A stretch of 64,000 bases of DNA from RGIG4097 sp964637515 (GTDB lineage: Bacteria; Bacillota; Clostridia; Christensenellales; CAG-917), in assembly GCA_964637515.1 (NCBI GenBank), contig CAZWUI010000001.1, positions 62,001 through 126,000 on the forward strand. The letters run 5' to 3'. Both the position numbers and the translations under genes were made by a program. The number at the start of each line of letters is the position of its first letter. Positions within the stretch are counted from its first letter, which is position 1. Under the pieces are notes generated by a model that was given only the letters and a program-made list of their open reading frames with translations, was not told the origin of the DNA and ran no database searches. Shown here in pieces: positions 37,305 to 44,679 of the stretch.

Positions 37305-37877
37305 TTATTCTTCTATTGCGCGAAGCACTATTGCGATGAATTTGCAGTCCTTTCCGCCGACGGCTATCATGCCGTGGGGTTGTCCGCTATCGTAGTACGC
37401 AGTGTCCCCTGCACGCAAAATTTCAGTCTTGCCGTTGATGATGATTTTCAACTCACCGTCAAGGATATAATCCATTTCTTGTCCCTTGTGCGTGGACAGG
37501 GAAATGGGTTGTTCTTCCGCTTCTTTGCTGTACGGCACGGACACCAAAAACGGATCTGCGGTGCGCCCGCGAAAGTTTTGCGCAAGGTGTTCGTATCTGA
37601 AAGAATGGCGCCTTTCGGTGAGCACGCCCTGCCCTGCACGCACGATACTATAACTCGAAAGTTTGGGGGTATGACCGGTGAGCAGTGCGGTCACGTCCAC
37701 TCCGAATTTGCCTGCGCAATTATACAAAAACGTGACTGAAAAATCCCTTTCACCGTTCTCGTATTCGAGATAAGTTTTCTCGTCTACGCCCGTGACGGCG
37801 CACATTTCTTCGACGGAAACTTCGGTGATTTCTCTCAATGCTTTGAGTCTTTCTGCTATTTCTGCGGTCCTTGACAT
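37305..37877 (-). CDS. XRE-cupin transcriptional regulator
   Basis: 190 residues. The start at 37877 follows GGAG with six-base spacing; an ATG-like codon four codons upstream lacks a site. Residues 1-65 are a Cro/C1-type helix-turn-helix (IAERLKALREITEVSVEEM, YLEYENGERDFSV) and residues 110-185 a cupin barrel (HKGQEMDYILDGELKIIING, LRAGDTAYYDSGQPHGM). Cupin domains in such regulators bind small ligands. It is directly upstream of the GH31 gene in one operon, so a sugar-responsive controller of that enzyme is the simple reading. Confidence 0.88.
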   Translation of the reverse strand: MSRTAEIAERLKALREITEVSVEEMCAVTGVDEKTYLEYENGERDFSVTFLYNCAGKFGVDVTALLTGHTPKLSSYSIVRAGQGVLTERRHSFRYEHLAQNFRGRTADPFLVSVPYSKEAEEQPISLSTHKGQEMDYILDGELKIIINGKTEILRAGDTAYYDSGQPHGMIAVGGKDCKFIAIVLRAIEE

Positions 37878-37946
37878 ACGTTTCTCCAAACGGCAACGGA
37901 GTGCCTTACTTTATTTCATAAAGTATTTTAGCAAACGCAACCACCG

Positions 37947-37976
37947 TTGTCAATAGCGGATGAGTTTTCATAGAAT
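37947..37976 (+). promoter_or_regulatory. glmS promoter, very short leader
   Basis: TTGTCA (37947-37952), 18 bases, TAGAAT (37971-37976). The ATG at 37991 is 14 bases further on, so the 5-prime leader would be only about seven bases, leaving no room for a glmS ribozyme. Confidence 0.6.
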
Positions 37977-37990
37977 ACTTCGGGTGTATT

Positions 37991-39706
37991 ATGTGCGGAA
38001 TTATCGGAATTTCAGGAAAAGGCAAGGTTAAATCCCTACTCTTAGACGGGCTTTCCGCCCTTGAATACCGCGGTTACGACAGTGCGGGTGTTGCTTTCGG
38101 CGGCGAGAATATCGACGTCTATAAGTGCGGCGAAAGAGTGGGTGCGCTATCAAAAATCATACCACAATCGTCGGACGGGAACGTGGGTATCGGGCATACA
38201 CGTTGGGCAACACACGGCGAAGTGTGTGCGAAAAACGCTCATCCCCACCTATCTCCAAACGGAGAGTTTGCGATAGTACATAACGGTGTTGTCGAAAACT
38301 GCGACGAATTGAAAGAAATTCTGCTATCAAGCGGAAAAAGTTTTTCATCGGATACGGACAGCGAAATCATCGCTCACCTCCTTGAAAAAAACTACCGTGG
38401 GGATATGCTCTCCGCAGTCAAAGATACGGCGGATATGCTCGTCGGCTCGGCAACGTTCCTTGCAATCAAAAAAGGAGACGACAAGGTCTATTGTCACAAA
38501 AGGGGGACCGCTCTCGTCGTCGGAGAAAACGACTTCGGGGGATTCGCAAGTAGCGACGCTCTCGCCCTTCAAAACCACTGCGAAAACGAATGTGTGCTAT
38601 CCGACGGAGATATTGCCGTCGTCGGTGCGGACGGAGTGAAAATTTACCGAAACGGCAAGGCGGTAGAATGCGAAAAGATACCATTCTTCCAAAAACCGCC
38701 CGCAAAGTGCGACTGCCATATGAAAAGCGAAATCGAAGAAATTCCCACCGCTCTTGAAAGCACTTTTGCGACTCCTATCCCCGGCGACTGCGTTTTGAAA
38801 ATCAGGCAATCGGAGCGGATAGCGATTTTTGCGTGTGGGACGGCATACCATGCGGGGCTATACGGAAAGTGCGTTTTTGAAAAGATTGCGGGAATACCCA
38901 CCGACGTTTACGTTGCAAGCGAAAGCGACGACGTCAAATTTCTATCCCCTACGGTTTTCGCGATTTTCATCAGTCAGAGCGGGGAAACTGCGGATACTCT
39001 GCAAGCACTCAAAAAACTGAAAACTCTAGGACTCCCTACCCTTGCAATCACCAACGCACCATTGAGCACGATAACTTTCGATGCTGACTATTCAATTATT
39101 ACAGGGGCGGGTGCGGAAATTGCAGTTGCCGCCACAAAGTCGTATAATTGCCAGTTGCTATCTCTCTATCTACTATCGTCAAAAGTCGCCGGACGAAACA
39201 ACACGTGTGCGGTCAGGGGAATGATTGCATCCGCAAGGGGAATGGTGCAATCAACAAAAATCACCGAAAGCGCAACCGCCAAAAAACTATTTTTCATAGG
39301 CAAGGGTGCGGACGGAATAACCGCAAAAGAAGGTGCGTTGAAATTTAAGGAAATCACTTACAAGATGACGGATGCCTATCCGTCGGGGGAATTAAAACAC
39401 GGTGCGATTGCGCTAGTCGATGAGAGCGCACTCGTCGTTGCCATTGCGACAAACGTAGCAGACAAAGAGCGCACACAAGCGACGATAAAGGAATTGAAAA
39501 CGAGAAAAGCAACCGTTGTAACTTTGTCTGCAATAGGTGATTTAGGCGGCGACGAAACAATACACCTACCCCCTATCGACGATGAAATTCTCTATCCGAT
39601 TCTTGCAATAATACCCCTTCAAAAACTTGCGCTCGAAACTTCGTTGTCCCTTGGGATAAACCCCGACAAACCGCGAAACCTTGCAAAAAGCGTGACAGTG
39701 ATTTAG
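37991..39706 (+). CDS. glmS: Glutamine:fructose-6-phosphate aminotransferase
   Basis: 571 residues, slightly shorter than the usual ~600. The N-terminal glutaminase begins MCGIIGISGKGK with the catalytic Cys at position 2, followed by LEYRGYDSAGVA and GIGHTRWATHGEV. Two SIS sugar-isomerase domains follow (FACGTAYHAGLYGK, SQSGETADTLQAL; FIGKGADGITAKEGALKFKE, AYPSGELKHGAIAL), and the C-terminus ends in NPDKPRNLAKSVTV. It makes glucosamine-6-phosphate from fructose-6-phosphate and glutamine, the first step to UDP-GlcNAc for the wall. The transcript appears almost leaderless, so the glmS ribozyme common in Bacillota is missing. Confidence 0.96.
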   Translation: MCGIIGISGKGKVKSLLLDGLSALEYRGYDSAGVAFGGENIDVYKCGERVGALSKIIPQSSDGNVGIGHTRWATHGEVCAKNAHPHLSPNGEFAIVHNGVVENCDELKEILLSSGKSFSSDTDSEIIAHLLEKNYRGDMLSAVKDTADMLVGSATFLAIKKGDDKVYCHKRGTALVVGENDFGGFASSDALALQNHCENECVLSDGDIAVVGADGVKIYRNGKAVECEKIPFFQKPPAKCDCHMKSEIEEIPTALESTFATPIPGDCVLKIRQSERIAIFACGTAYHAGLYGKCVFEKIAGIPTDVYVASESDDVKFLSPTVFAIFISQSGETADTLQALKKLKTLGLPTLAITNAPLSTITFDADYSIITGAGAEIAVAATKSYNCQLLSLYLLSSKVAGRNNTCAVRGMIASARGMVQSTKITESATAKKLFFIGKGADGITAKEGALKFKEITYKMTDAYPSGELKHGAIALVDESALVVAIATNVADKERTQATIKELKTRKATVVTLSAIGDLGGDETIHLPPIDDEILYPILAIIPLQKLALETSLSLGINPDKPRNLAKSVTVI

Positions 39707-39776
39707 CGAATTAGGCGGAGCGGCAAGCACATATGCCGTTGTTTTTGCAAACTGAAACAATGGTATATAAAATACA

Positions 39777-39826
39777 AAACACGAGGTTTATCGTTTGATT
39801 TTCAAAAGATAAACTCCGTGTTTGAA
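39777..39826. terminator. Bidirectional terminator between glmS and the sirtuin gene
   Basis: Imperfect stem AAACACGaGGTTTATC / GATAAACtCCGTGTTT with a 15-base loop; A/T runs at both sides. The two genes are convergent. Confidence 0.7.
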
Positions 39827-39849
39827 TAATTATTACGTTTGCGTTATTA

Positions 39850-40590
39850 CTACTTTTGTAGGTCGCGAACCACTTTCGTCACGTCTTCGTGTATTGCAAT
39901 TTCGGCAAGTCCGTCCGCATTTGTTTCCCCTTTGTTGACTAGCACGAGATGCTTGCCTTCGAAAAATTCAACAAGGGATGCGGCGGGATAGACGACGAGA
40001 GAAGTCCCCACCACAAACATAACGTCCGCCTGGCTGATTGCGTTTATCGCTCCGTCCAAAACAAAGCTGTCCAAATTCTCTTCGTATAGCACGACGTCGG
40101 GGTGTATCACTCCACCGCAAGCGTCGCATTTCGGCGCACCGTCCGCACTCATCACGTAGTCAAGATTGAAAAATTTTCCACAGCGCATGCAGTGATTGCG
40201 ATATACGCTTCCGTGCAATTCGTACACGTTTTTAGCACCCGCCGCGGAGTGCAAACCGTCTATGTTTTGGGTGACGGTCGCAAGCAACTTCCCTTCCTTT
40301 TCAAGATTTGCGAAATACTTATGCGCTACGTTTGGTTTTGCGTTTCGGTAAATCATTTTGTTCTTGTAGAAGTCGTAGAAACCGTCGGTGTCGTAGGAAA
40401 AATAGGTGCGCGACAACATATACTCCGCACTGAATTTGCCATGGGAAGTGTTATACAATCCCCCTGCGCTGCGGAAGTCGGGTATGCCGCTGGGCACGGA
40501 TATGCCCGCCCCCGTGAAAAGCACTCCGCATTTCATGTCGCGGACGACCGCTTTCAACTCTTCGATTTTGCTTTCGTATGATTTATCCAT
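39850..40590 (-). CDS. cobB: Sir2-family NAD-dependent protein deacylase
   Basis: 246 residues; the ATG at 40590 is preceded by GAGG with suitable spacing. NAD-binding GAGISVPSGIPDFR (27-40), the active-site segment TQNIDGLHSAAG with the catalytic His in YELHGSVYRNHC, and a structural zinc site formed by CMRCG and CDACG (four Cys) are all present. FVVGTSLVVYPAA completes the Rossmann fold. It removes acetyl or other acyl groups from lysines, consuming NAD. Monocistronic, convergent with glmS. Confidence 0.94.
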   Translation of the reverse strand: MDKSYESKIEELKAVVRDMKCGVLFTGAGISVPSGIPDFRSAGGLYNTSHGKFSAEYMLSRTYFSYDTDGFYDFYKNKMIYRNAKPNVAHKYFANLEKEGKLLATVTQNIDGLHSAAGAKNVYELHGSVYRNHCMRCGKFFNLDYVMSADGAPKCDACGGVIHPDVVLYEENLDSFVLDGAINAISQADVMFVVGTSLVVYPAASLVEFFEGKHLVLVNKGETNADGLAEIAIHEDVTKVVRDLQK

Positions 40591-40698
40591 AACCACCTCA
40601 TTCCCATCATACCACCCTTTCTAAAATAATTCAACTCGTGAAATTATTCAACGCTTGATAAATAGTGTGATAAGTGATAACATAATGGAGAGGTAACT

Positions 40699-41895
40699 AT
40701 GAAAAACACTTTCAACGAAAAAATGTACGAACTCGGCTCTCATCGCAGCGTCATCAGAGAGTTGTTCGAATACGGCAAAAAGCGCGCGGAAGAAGTCGGA
40801 GCGGACAAAGTCTACGACTTCTCTCTCGGCAACCCCAACGTGCCTGCGCCCGCGTGCGTAAACGAAGAAATCAGTCGCCTATCCACCCTTCCCGACAGCA
40901 CCGCAATTCACGGCTATACGTCGGCACAAGGGGACGTCGTCGTGCGCAAGACGATAGCGGACGATTTGAACGGTCGTTTCAACGCACATTTTGACAAGGA
41001 CTTCGTCTATATGACTTGCGGGGCCGCCGCCTCTCTCACGATAACCCTACGCGCACTTGCAAACGCAGGGGATGAGTTTGTTGTATTCGCACCGTTTTTC
41101 CCCGAATACAGAGTGTTCATCGAAGGCGTAGGCGGAAAAGTCGTCGTCGTGCCTTTCGTAGAGCCCGATTTCACACCCGACTTCACTGCGTTTGAAAACG
41201 CTATCTCCAAGAATACGAAAGGCGTCATCGTCAACAGTCCCAACAATCCGTCGGGTGCGGTTTACGACGAAAACACGGTGAAAAAGATTGCAAAAATCAT
41301 GCAGGATAAGCAAGAAGAGTTTTCGACAAATATCTTTCTCATCGCAGACGAGCCGTACCGCGAAATCGTCTACGACGGAAAAGTCGTGCCCTTCCTGCCC
41401 GAATATTACCCGAATACCGTCGTGTGCTACTCTTTCTCGAAATCCCTTTCCCTTCCCGGAGAGAGAATCGGATATATCGCACTCCCCGACTCCCTTGACG
41501 GCAAGGAAGAATTGTACCCCGCAATTTGCGGAGCGGGCAGAGTTTTAGGGTACGTCTGCGCGCCGAGCCTTATGCAAAAAGTAGTATCCGCCTGCATATC
41601 CGCCCGTCCCGACGTGGACGCATACAGAGAAAATCGCGACCTACTCTACGGCGCACTCAACGAAATAGGCTACACTTGCGTGCACCCCGACGGAGCGTTT
41701 TATCTATTTGTCAAAGCACTTGAAGACGATGCCAACGCATTCTCCGACCGCGCGAAAACTTTTGGGCTTCTCCTCGTCCCTGGCGACAGTTTCTCTGCAC
41801 CGGGCTACGTGCGTGCATCCTACTGCGTAAGCGGAGATATGATTCGTCGCTCTATCCCCGCTTTCAAAGAACTTTTCGACAGTTATCAAAATTGA
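40699..41895 (+). CDS. PLP-dependent class I/II aminotransferase
   Basis: 398 residues, ATG after GGAGAGG. Fold-type I aminotransferase with VYDFSLGNPNVPAP at the N-terminus, NSPNNPSGAVY (179-189), IADEPYREIVYDG and the PLP lysine K248 in YSFSKSLSLPGERIGY. The conserved C-terminal substrate Arg is in PGYVRASYC. This is the aspartate/aromatic/alanine aminotransferase-like group; the amino acid substrate cannot be fixed from the sequence. It ends at a bidirectional terminator. Confidence 0.92.
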   Translation: MKNTFNEKMYELGSHRSVIRELFEYGKKRAEEVGADKVYDFSLGNPNVPAPACVNEEISRLSTLPDSTAIHGYTSAQGDVVVRKTIADDLNGRFNAHFDKDFVYMTCGAAASLTITLRALANAGDEFVVFAPFFPEYRVFIEGVGGKVVVVPFVEPDFTPDFTAFENAISKNTKGVIVNSPNNPSGAVYDENTVKKIAKIMQDKQEEFSTNIFLIADEPYREIVYDGKVVPFLPEYYPNTVVCYSFSKSLSLPGERIGYIALPDSLDGKEELYPAICGAGRVLGYVCAPSLMQKVVSACISARPDVDAYRENRDLLYGALNEIGYTCVHPDGAFYLFVKALEDDANAFSDRAKTFGLLLVPGDSFSAPGYVRASYCVSGDMIRRSIPAFKELFDSYQN

Positions 41896-41932
41896 TTGCG
41901 ATTCAAAATAATCAATCAAAAAGCAGAGTATG

Positions 41933-41965
41933 AAAAAGCCCGTCGGTGAGACGGGCTTTCCTTTT
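41933..41965. terminator. Bidirectional intrinsic terminator
   Basis: AAAGCCCGTC/GACGGGCTTT stem with a GGTGA loop, flanked by A and T runs; between the convergent aminotransferase and small Cys-rich protein genes. Confidence 0.9.
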
Positions 41966-41977
41966 GTGATTTTTGGT

Positions 41978-42334
41978 TTAGGCAAGAATTTCACTTTCTT
42001 TTTCAAGTATATTTGCGCAAGCGGTGCATGCGGGACAATCACAATATTTTGCGCCGTCCTTTTTCAGCTGTTCCGCATGGAGCGCAAAACCTTCCGCCTT
42101 ATCCCCGAAAATCTGTTTGCAGAGCGGAGAGCATGTGAATGCAAGAAGTTCGTCTATGGTTTCGACGTCCTCTTTCAATTCTTGGATATATTTTTCTGTT
42201 TCCGCTTTTTCGTCCGCAGTGCCGACGGATGCAAGCCATTTTTCTGCCGCCGCCTTGACTTCACTGCAAGCGGTCGGAGCGTTCAAAAGTGCGTGAGTTT
42301 GTTCGATAACGTAATTTTTGATTTCGTTCGTCAT
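41978..42334 (-). CDS. Small conserved protein with C-terminal YCDCPAC motif
   Basis: 118 residues; the ATG at 42334 follows GGAG and is preferred over the longer frame. The protein is helical and acidic with a Cys-rich C-terminus, GAKYCDCPACTACANIL, plus CSPLCKQIF mid-protein, which could bind metal or form disulfides. It matches a widespread short clostridial family often mislabelled as molecular chaperone Hsp90; it has no Hsp90 domain. Function unknown. It follows degV by about 40 bases with a strong hairpin in between, directly ahead of its ribosome binding site. Confidence 0.78.
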   Translation of the reverse strand: MTNEIKNYVIEQTHALLNAPTACSEVKAAAEKWLASVGTADEKAETEKYIQELKEDVETIDELLAFTCSPLCKQIFGDKAEGFALHAEQLKKDGAKYCDCPACTACANILEKESEILA

Positions 42335-42347
42335 ATTTCTCCTAAAA

Positions 42348-42367
42348 GGACACGGCAAACCGTGTCC
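42348..42367. promoter_or_regulatory. Perfect hairpin between degV-type gene and the small Cys-rich gene
   Basis: GGACACGG-CAAA-CCGTGTCC, an eight-base perfect stem. On the minus strand it is followed by only TTTTA and then GGAG of the next gene, so it could be a weak terminator, an attenuator or an mRNA-stability element. Confidence 0.6.
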
Positions 42368-42374
42368 GAAATTT

Positions 42375-43304
42375 TTAGTTCTTTTTGATTTTGATGTTGG
42401 AGATGACTTCTTCAACCTCTTCGGTTATGCGTTTGCGACGGGGTTTGCCCATGAAGAAGACGACGAATGCATTGTAGCCTGCGTTGCCCGATACAAGACG
42501 GTTGATATAACCGAATTTGATAGGCACGCCGCCCGCAAATTCTTTCAGTTTTTCCGCGAGCAAATCCGCATCGGGTTGGTTGCAAGTATGCTCGATGAGA
42601 ATGAAGTCGTTTGCGTCCGCATCGTAGTATTCCTTGAAGTGTTGCACCATTTCCGCAATAGCCTTTTTCCTGCCCAACGCTTTTCCGAGCAAACCGACCT
42701 TTCCGTTGTTGTCAAGCTCGAAAACGGGTTTTACCTGCATAATCATGCCAAGTAAAGCTGCGATTGTGGAAATTCTTCCGCTATGTTTAAGGTTTTTTAT
42801 GTCGTCCACGATGAAGATATTGTGGGAGTTGAGTTTGTTTTCTTCGAGCCATTCGATGACTTCATCCATGCTTGCGCCCGCATCCTGCATCTTCTTCGCG
42901 TAGTAAACGAGAAGCCCTTCACTGCCGGCGCCCGACAGAGTGTCTACGATTTCAAGACGGCGATCGGGGTATTCTTCTTTCAATCCGTTCAGGACTGCAT
43001 ACATGCTGTCGTAACTTCCGCTCATACCCGACGAAAACGAGATGAACAACAAATCCTTTCCGCTTTCGTCAAGGACTTTTTTGAACATATCGTAGGCGGT
43101 CGCGCGGTTGACTTGTGCAGTGTTGACAAGGTGTCCTTCTTTCAAAAGTTGATAATACTCGGGGTAATCGGGGCACTCCTCTTCAAACTCGTAACTCTTG
43201 CCGTTGATTGTGAAAGGCATGGGAAGTCTTGTGGTGGGGTGCTCTTCGTAATAGCCGAAATAAAGGTCGGCGGCGTTGTCTGTGACGATGATATAATCGC
43301 TCAT
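42375..43304 (-). CDS. DegV family fatty-acid-binding protein
   Basis: 309 residues, ATG after GGGAGA. DegV folds bind a fatty acid between two domains and, as FakB-type proteins, present it to the FakA kinase. The N-terminal IIVTDNAADLYFGYYEE, the NTAQVNRATAYDMFK segment with the Thr expected near the lipid carboxylate, LLFISFSSGMSGSYDS, and the C-terminal LIEHTCNQPDADLLAEKL are typical. The C-terminal tail is Lys/Arg-rich (KPRRKRITEEVEEV). No fakA is visible in this window. Which acyl chain it binds is unknown. Confidence 0.92.
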   Translation of the reverse strand: MSDYIIVTDNAADLYFGYYEEHPTTRLPMPFTINGKSYEFEEECPDYPEYYQLLKEGHLVNTAQVNRATAYDMFKKVLDESGKDLLFISFSSGMSGSYDSMYAVLNGLKEEYPDRRLEIVDTLSGAGSEGLLVYYAKKMQDAGASMDEVIEWLEENKLNSHNIFIVDDIKNLKHSGRISTIAALLGMIMQVKPVFELDNNGKVGLLGKALGRKKAIAEMVQHFKEYYDADANDFILIEHTCNQPDADLLAEKLKEFAGGVPIKFGYINRLVSGNAGYNAFVVFFMGKPRRKRITEEVEEVISNIKIKKN

Positions 43305-43433
43305 ATTTTCTCCCTTGCGCCCGCAGTTTTACACGGACGGAGCATTTTTGTATATTGTATCACTTTCATCGGTTGTTGTCTACCCATTATTATCTATCCT
43401 TAAATTAAGGGTTCTGCCCGCGAAAAATTTCTC

Positions 43434-43462
43434 TTGCGGTTGCGTGCGCGTTATTATATAAT
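43434..43462 (+). promoter_or_regulatory. Promoter, leaderless type
   Basis: TTGCGG (43434-43439), 17 bases, perfect TATAAT (43457-43462), then ATCTACT and the ATG at 43470. No ribosome binding site is present between the -10 box and the ATG. Confidence 0.65.
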
Positions 43463-43469
43463 ATCTACT

Positions 43470-44240
43470 ATGAGAAAAGATAAGATAACCATAGACAACT
43501 TTCGCGACTTCGGCGCGCTCACGACGGGGGACGGCAGACGTTTCAAAGAAGGCAAACTCTTCCGCTCCGCCGCCCTGAAAGCGAAAACCGCTGCGGACAA
43601 ACATTTCTTGGACGGTCTTGGCTTGGACGTTATCTTCGACTTCCGCACCCCTATCGAAATCGAAGAATCCCCCGACTATATCCCGAAAGGCGCAAGGCAC
43701 GTAGCGATTTCCATCCTTGACAGTGCAGACACCGAGAATACTATCGTCTTCACCAAAAAGTCAAAACTGCACCTGCTCACCGCCACCGAAGAAGAAATGC
43801 AAGGACTCATTCGTGTCGTATCCGACACCTACGTCGATATGCCGTTTTCGGACGGATATAAGCAAGTTTTCGACGCCATGGACAAAGGTGAAACTATCGC
43901 TTTCCACTGCACTGCAGGCAAGGATAGGACGGGCGTTTGCGCTATGATTATCGAATTTGCTTTCGGCAGAAAAATCGAAGACGTCAAGTACGAGTATATG
44001 CTTTCAAACGAATACCGAGCGGATACGAATAGAAAACTCTACAAGTTGATGAAATTCTTTCACGCTCCCGCCCACTCCGTGAATGCGTGTATGTATGCGC
44101 TCACCAACCACGAAGAAAACTTCGACCTAGCCGTCAACACGATTTTATCCCGCTACGGCACAATTGAAGACTACCTAGCAAAAACCTACGATATAACCCC
44201 CGACCGCATCGCCCTATGGTCGAAATACTACCTTGAATAG
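43470..44240 (+). CDS. Tyrosine/serine protein phosphatase (Y_phosphatase3-like)
   Basis: 256 residues. The start at 43470 begins NFRDFGALTTGDGRRFKEG, the canonical opening of this family (NFRDLGG type), followed by LFRSAALKAKT. The catalytic P-loop is HCTAGKDRTG with Cys147 and Arg153, the CX5R signature; FDFRTPIEIEESPD is the family's conserved Asp/Arg/Glu segment. Members dephosphorylate proteins or, in some cases, phosphoinositides. Soluble, no signal. The promoter directly abuts the ATG, so the mRNA is probably leaderless. Confidence 0.9.
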   Translation: MRKDKITIDNFRDFGALTTGDGRRFKEGKLFRSAALKAKTAADKHFLDGLGLDVIFDFRTPIEIEESPDYIPKGARHVAISILDSADTENTIVFTKKSKLHLLTATEEEMQGLIRVVSDTYVDMPFSDGYKQVFDAMDKGETIAFHCTAGKDRTGVCAMIIEFAFGRKIEDVKYEYMLSNEYRADTNRKLYKLMKFFHAPAHSVNACMYALTNHEENFDLAVNTILSRYGTIEDYLAKTYDITPDRIALWSKYYLE

Positions 44241-44242
44241 TC

Positions 44243-44274
44243 AAAAACCGCCTTCATCCGAAAGCGGTTTTTTA
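44243..44274 (+). terminator. Intrinsic terminator of the phosphatase gene
   Basis: AACCGCcTTC/GAAaGCGGTT stem with one bulge or mismatch, followed by TTTTTAAT. Confidence 0.85.
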
Positions 44275-44379
44275 ATGATATATGCGATTGTTATTTTCGC
44301 TTTTGTCCCCGTCCCCAAGAGGAAATCGACTGCTACATAAAGCAAGTGCGTATTAACTCTCGCTTATAGCGAGTGAAAA

Positions 44380-44501
44380 ACCGCACGAAAAAATTTCCGG
44401 CGTGGGTATTCCACCCGCTTTAATACCAAAACGAAAATTTTGCGAAATACGAATTGAGTGACAGATTATGCACGAGTTGTAGCAAAAAATTTTCGTGCGG
44501 T
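44380..44501. repeat. 122-bp element with 12-bp terminal inverted repeats
   Basis: The gene-free stretch 44275-44679 contains ACCGCACGAAAA (44380-44391) and its exact reverse complement TTTTCGTGCGGT (44490-44501). Between them are smaller palindromes (GTGGGTATTCCACCC region, CAAAACG/CGAAAATTTTG). A CTCGC-ttata-GCGAG hairpin lies just left. It may be a miniature inverted-repeat element or a long-hairpin RNA. No protein is convincing here; a 92-codon open frame across it has no ribosome binding site. Confidence 0.55.
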
Positions 44502-44593
44502 AGAAGTTGCGTTACAGGCGCCGTCTGAACGGTTGCGCAGATAACCGCCGACGGCAACGACGCATAAGAAACTTGGATGCTGAACAAGGAAAC

Positions 44594-44645
44594 AAAAAAT
44601 CCGACGACCGAAACGTACTTGTGTACGTGAGGGTGTCGGATTTTG
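44594..44645 (-). terminator. Terminator of the SurA-like lipoprotein gene
   Basis: AAAATCCGAC (44596-44605) pairs with GTCGGATTTT (44635-44644), with an inner ACGTAC/GTACGT hairpin. The minus strand continues with TTTTTTG. Confidence 0.75.
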
Positions 44646-44679
44646 CAGTTGACACTGTTATGCGCCAAATAGCGCCGTT

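Noticed and set aside
41978..42415. Hsp90-type chaperone label for the small Cys-rich protein
   Set aside because: The protein has no ATPase or other Hsp90 domain; the name is a known mislabel of this short family.
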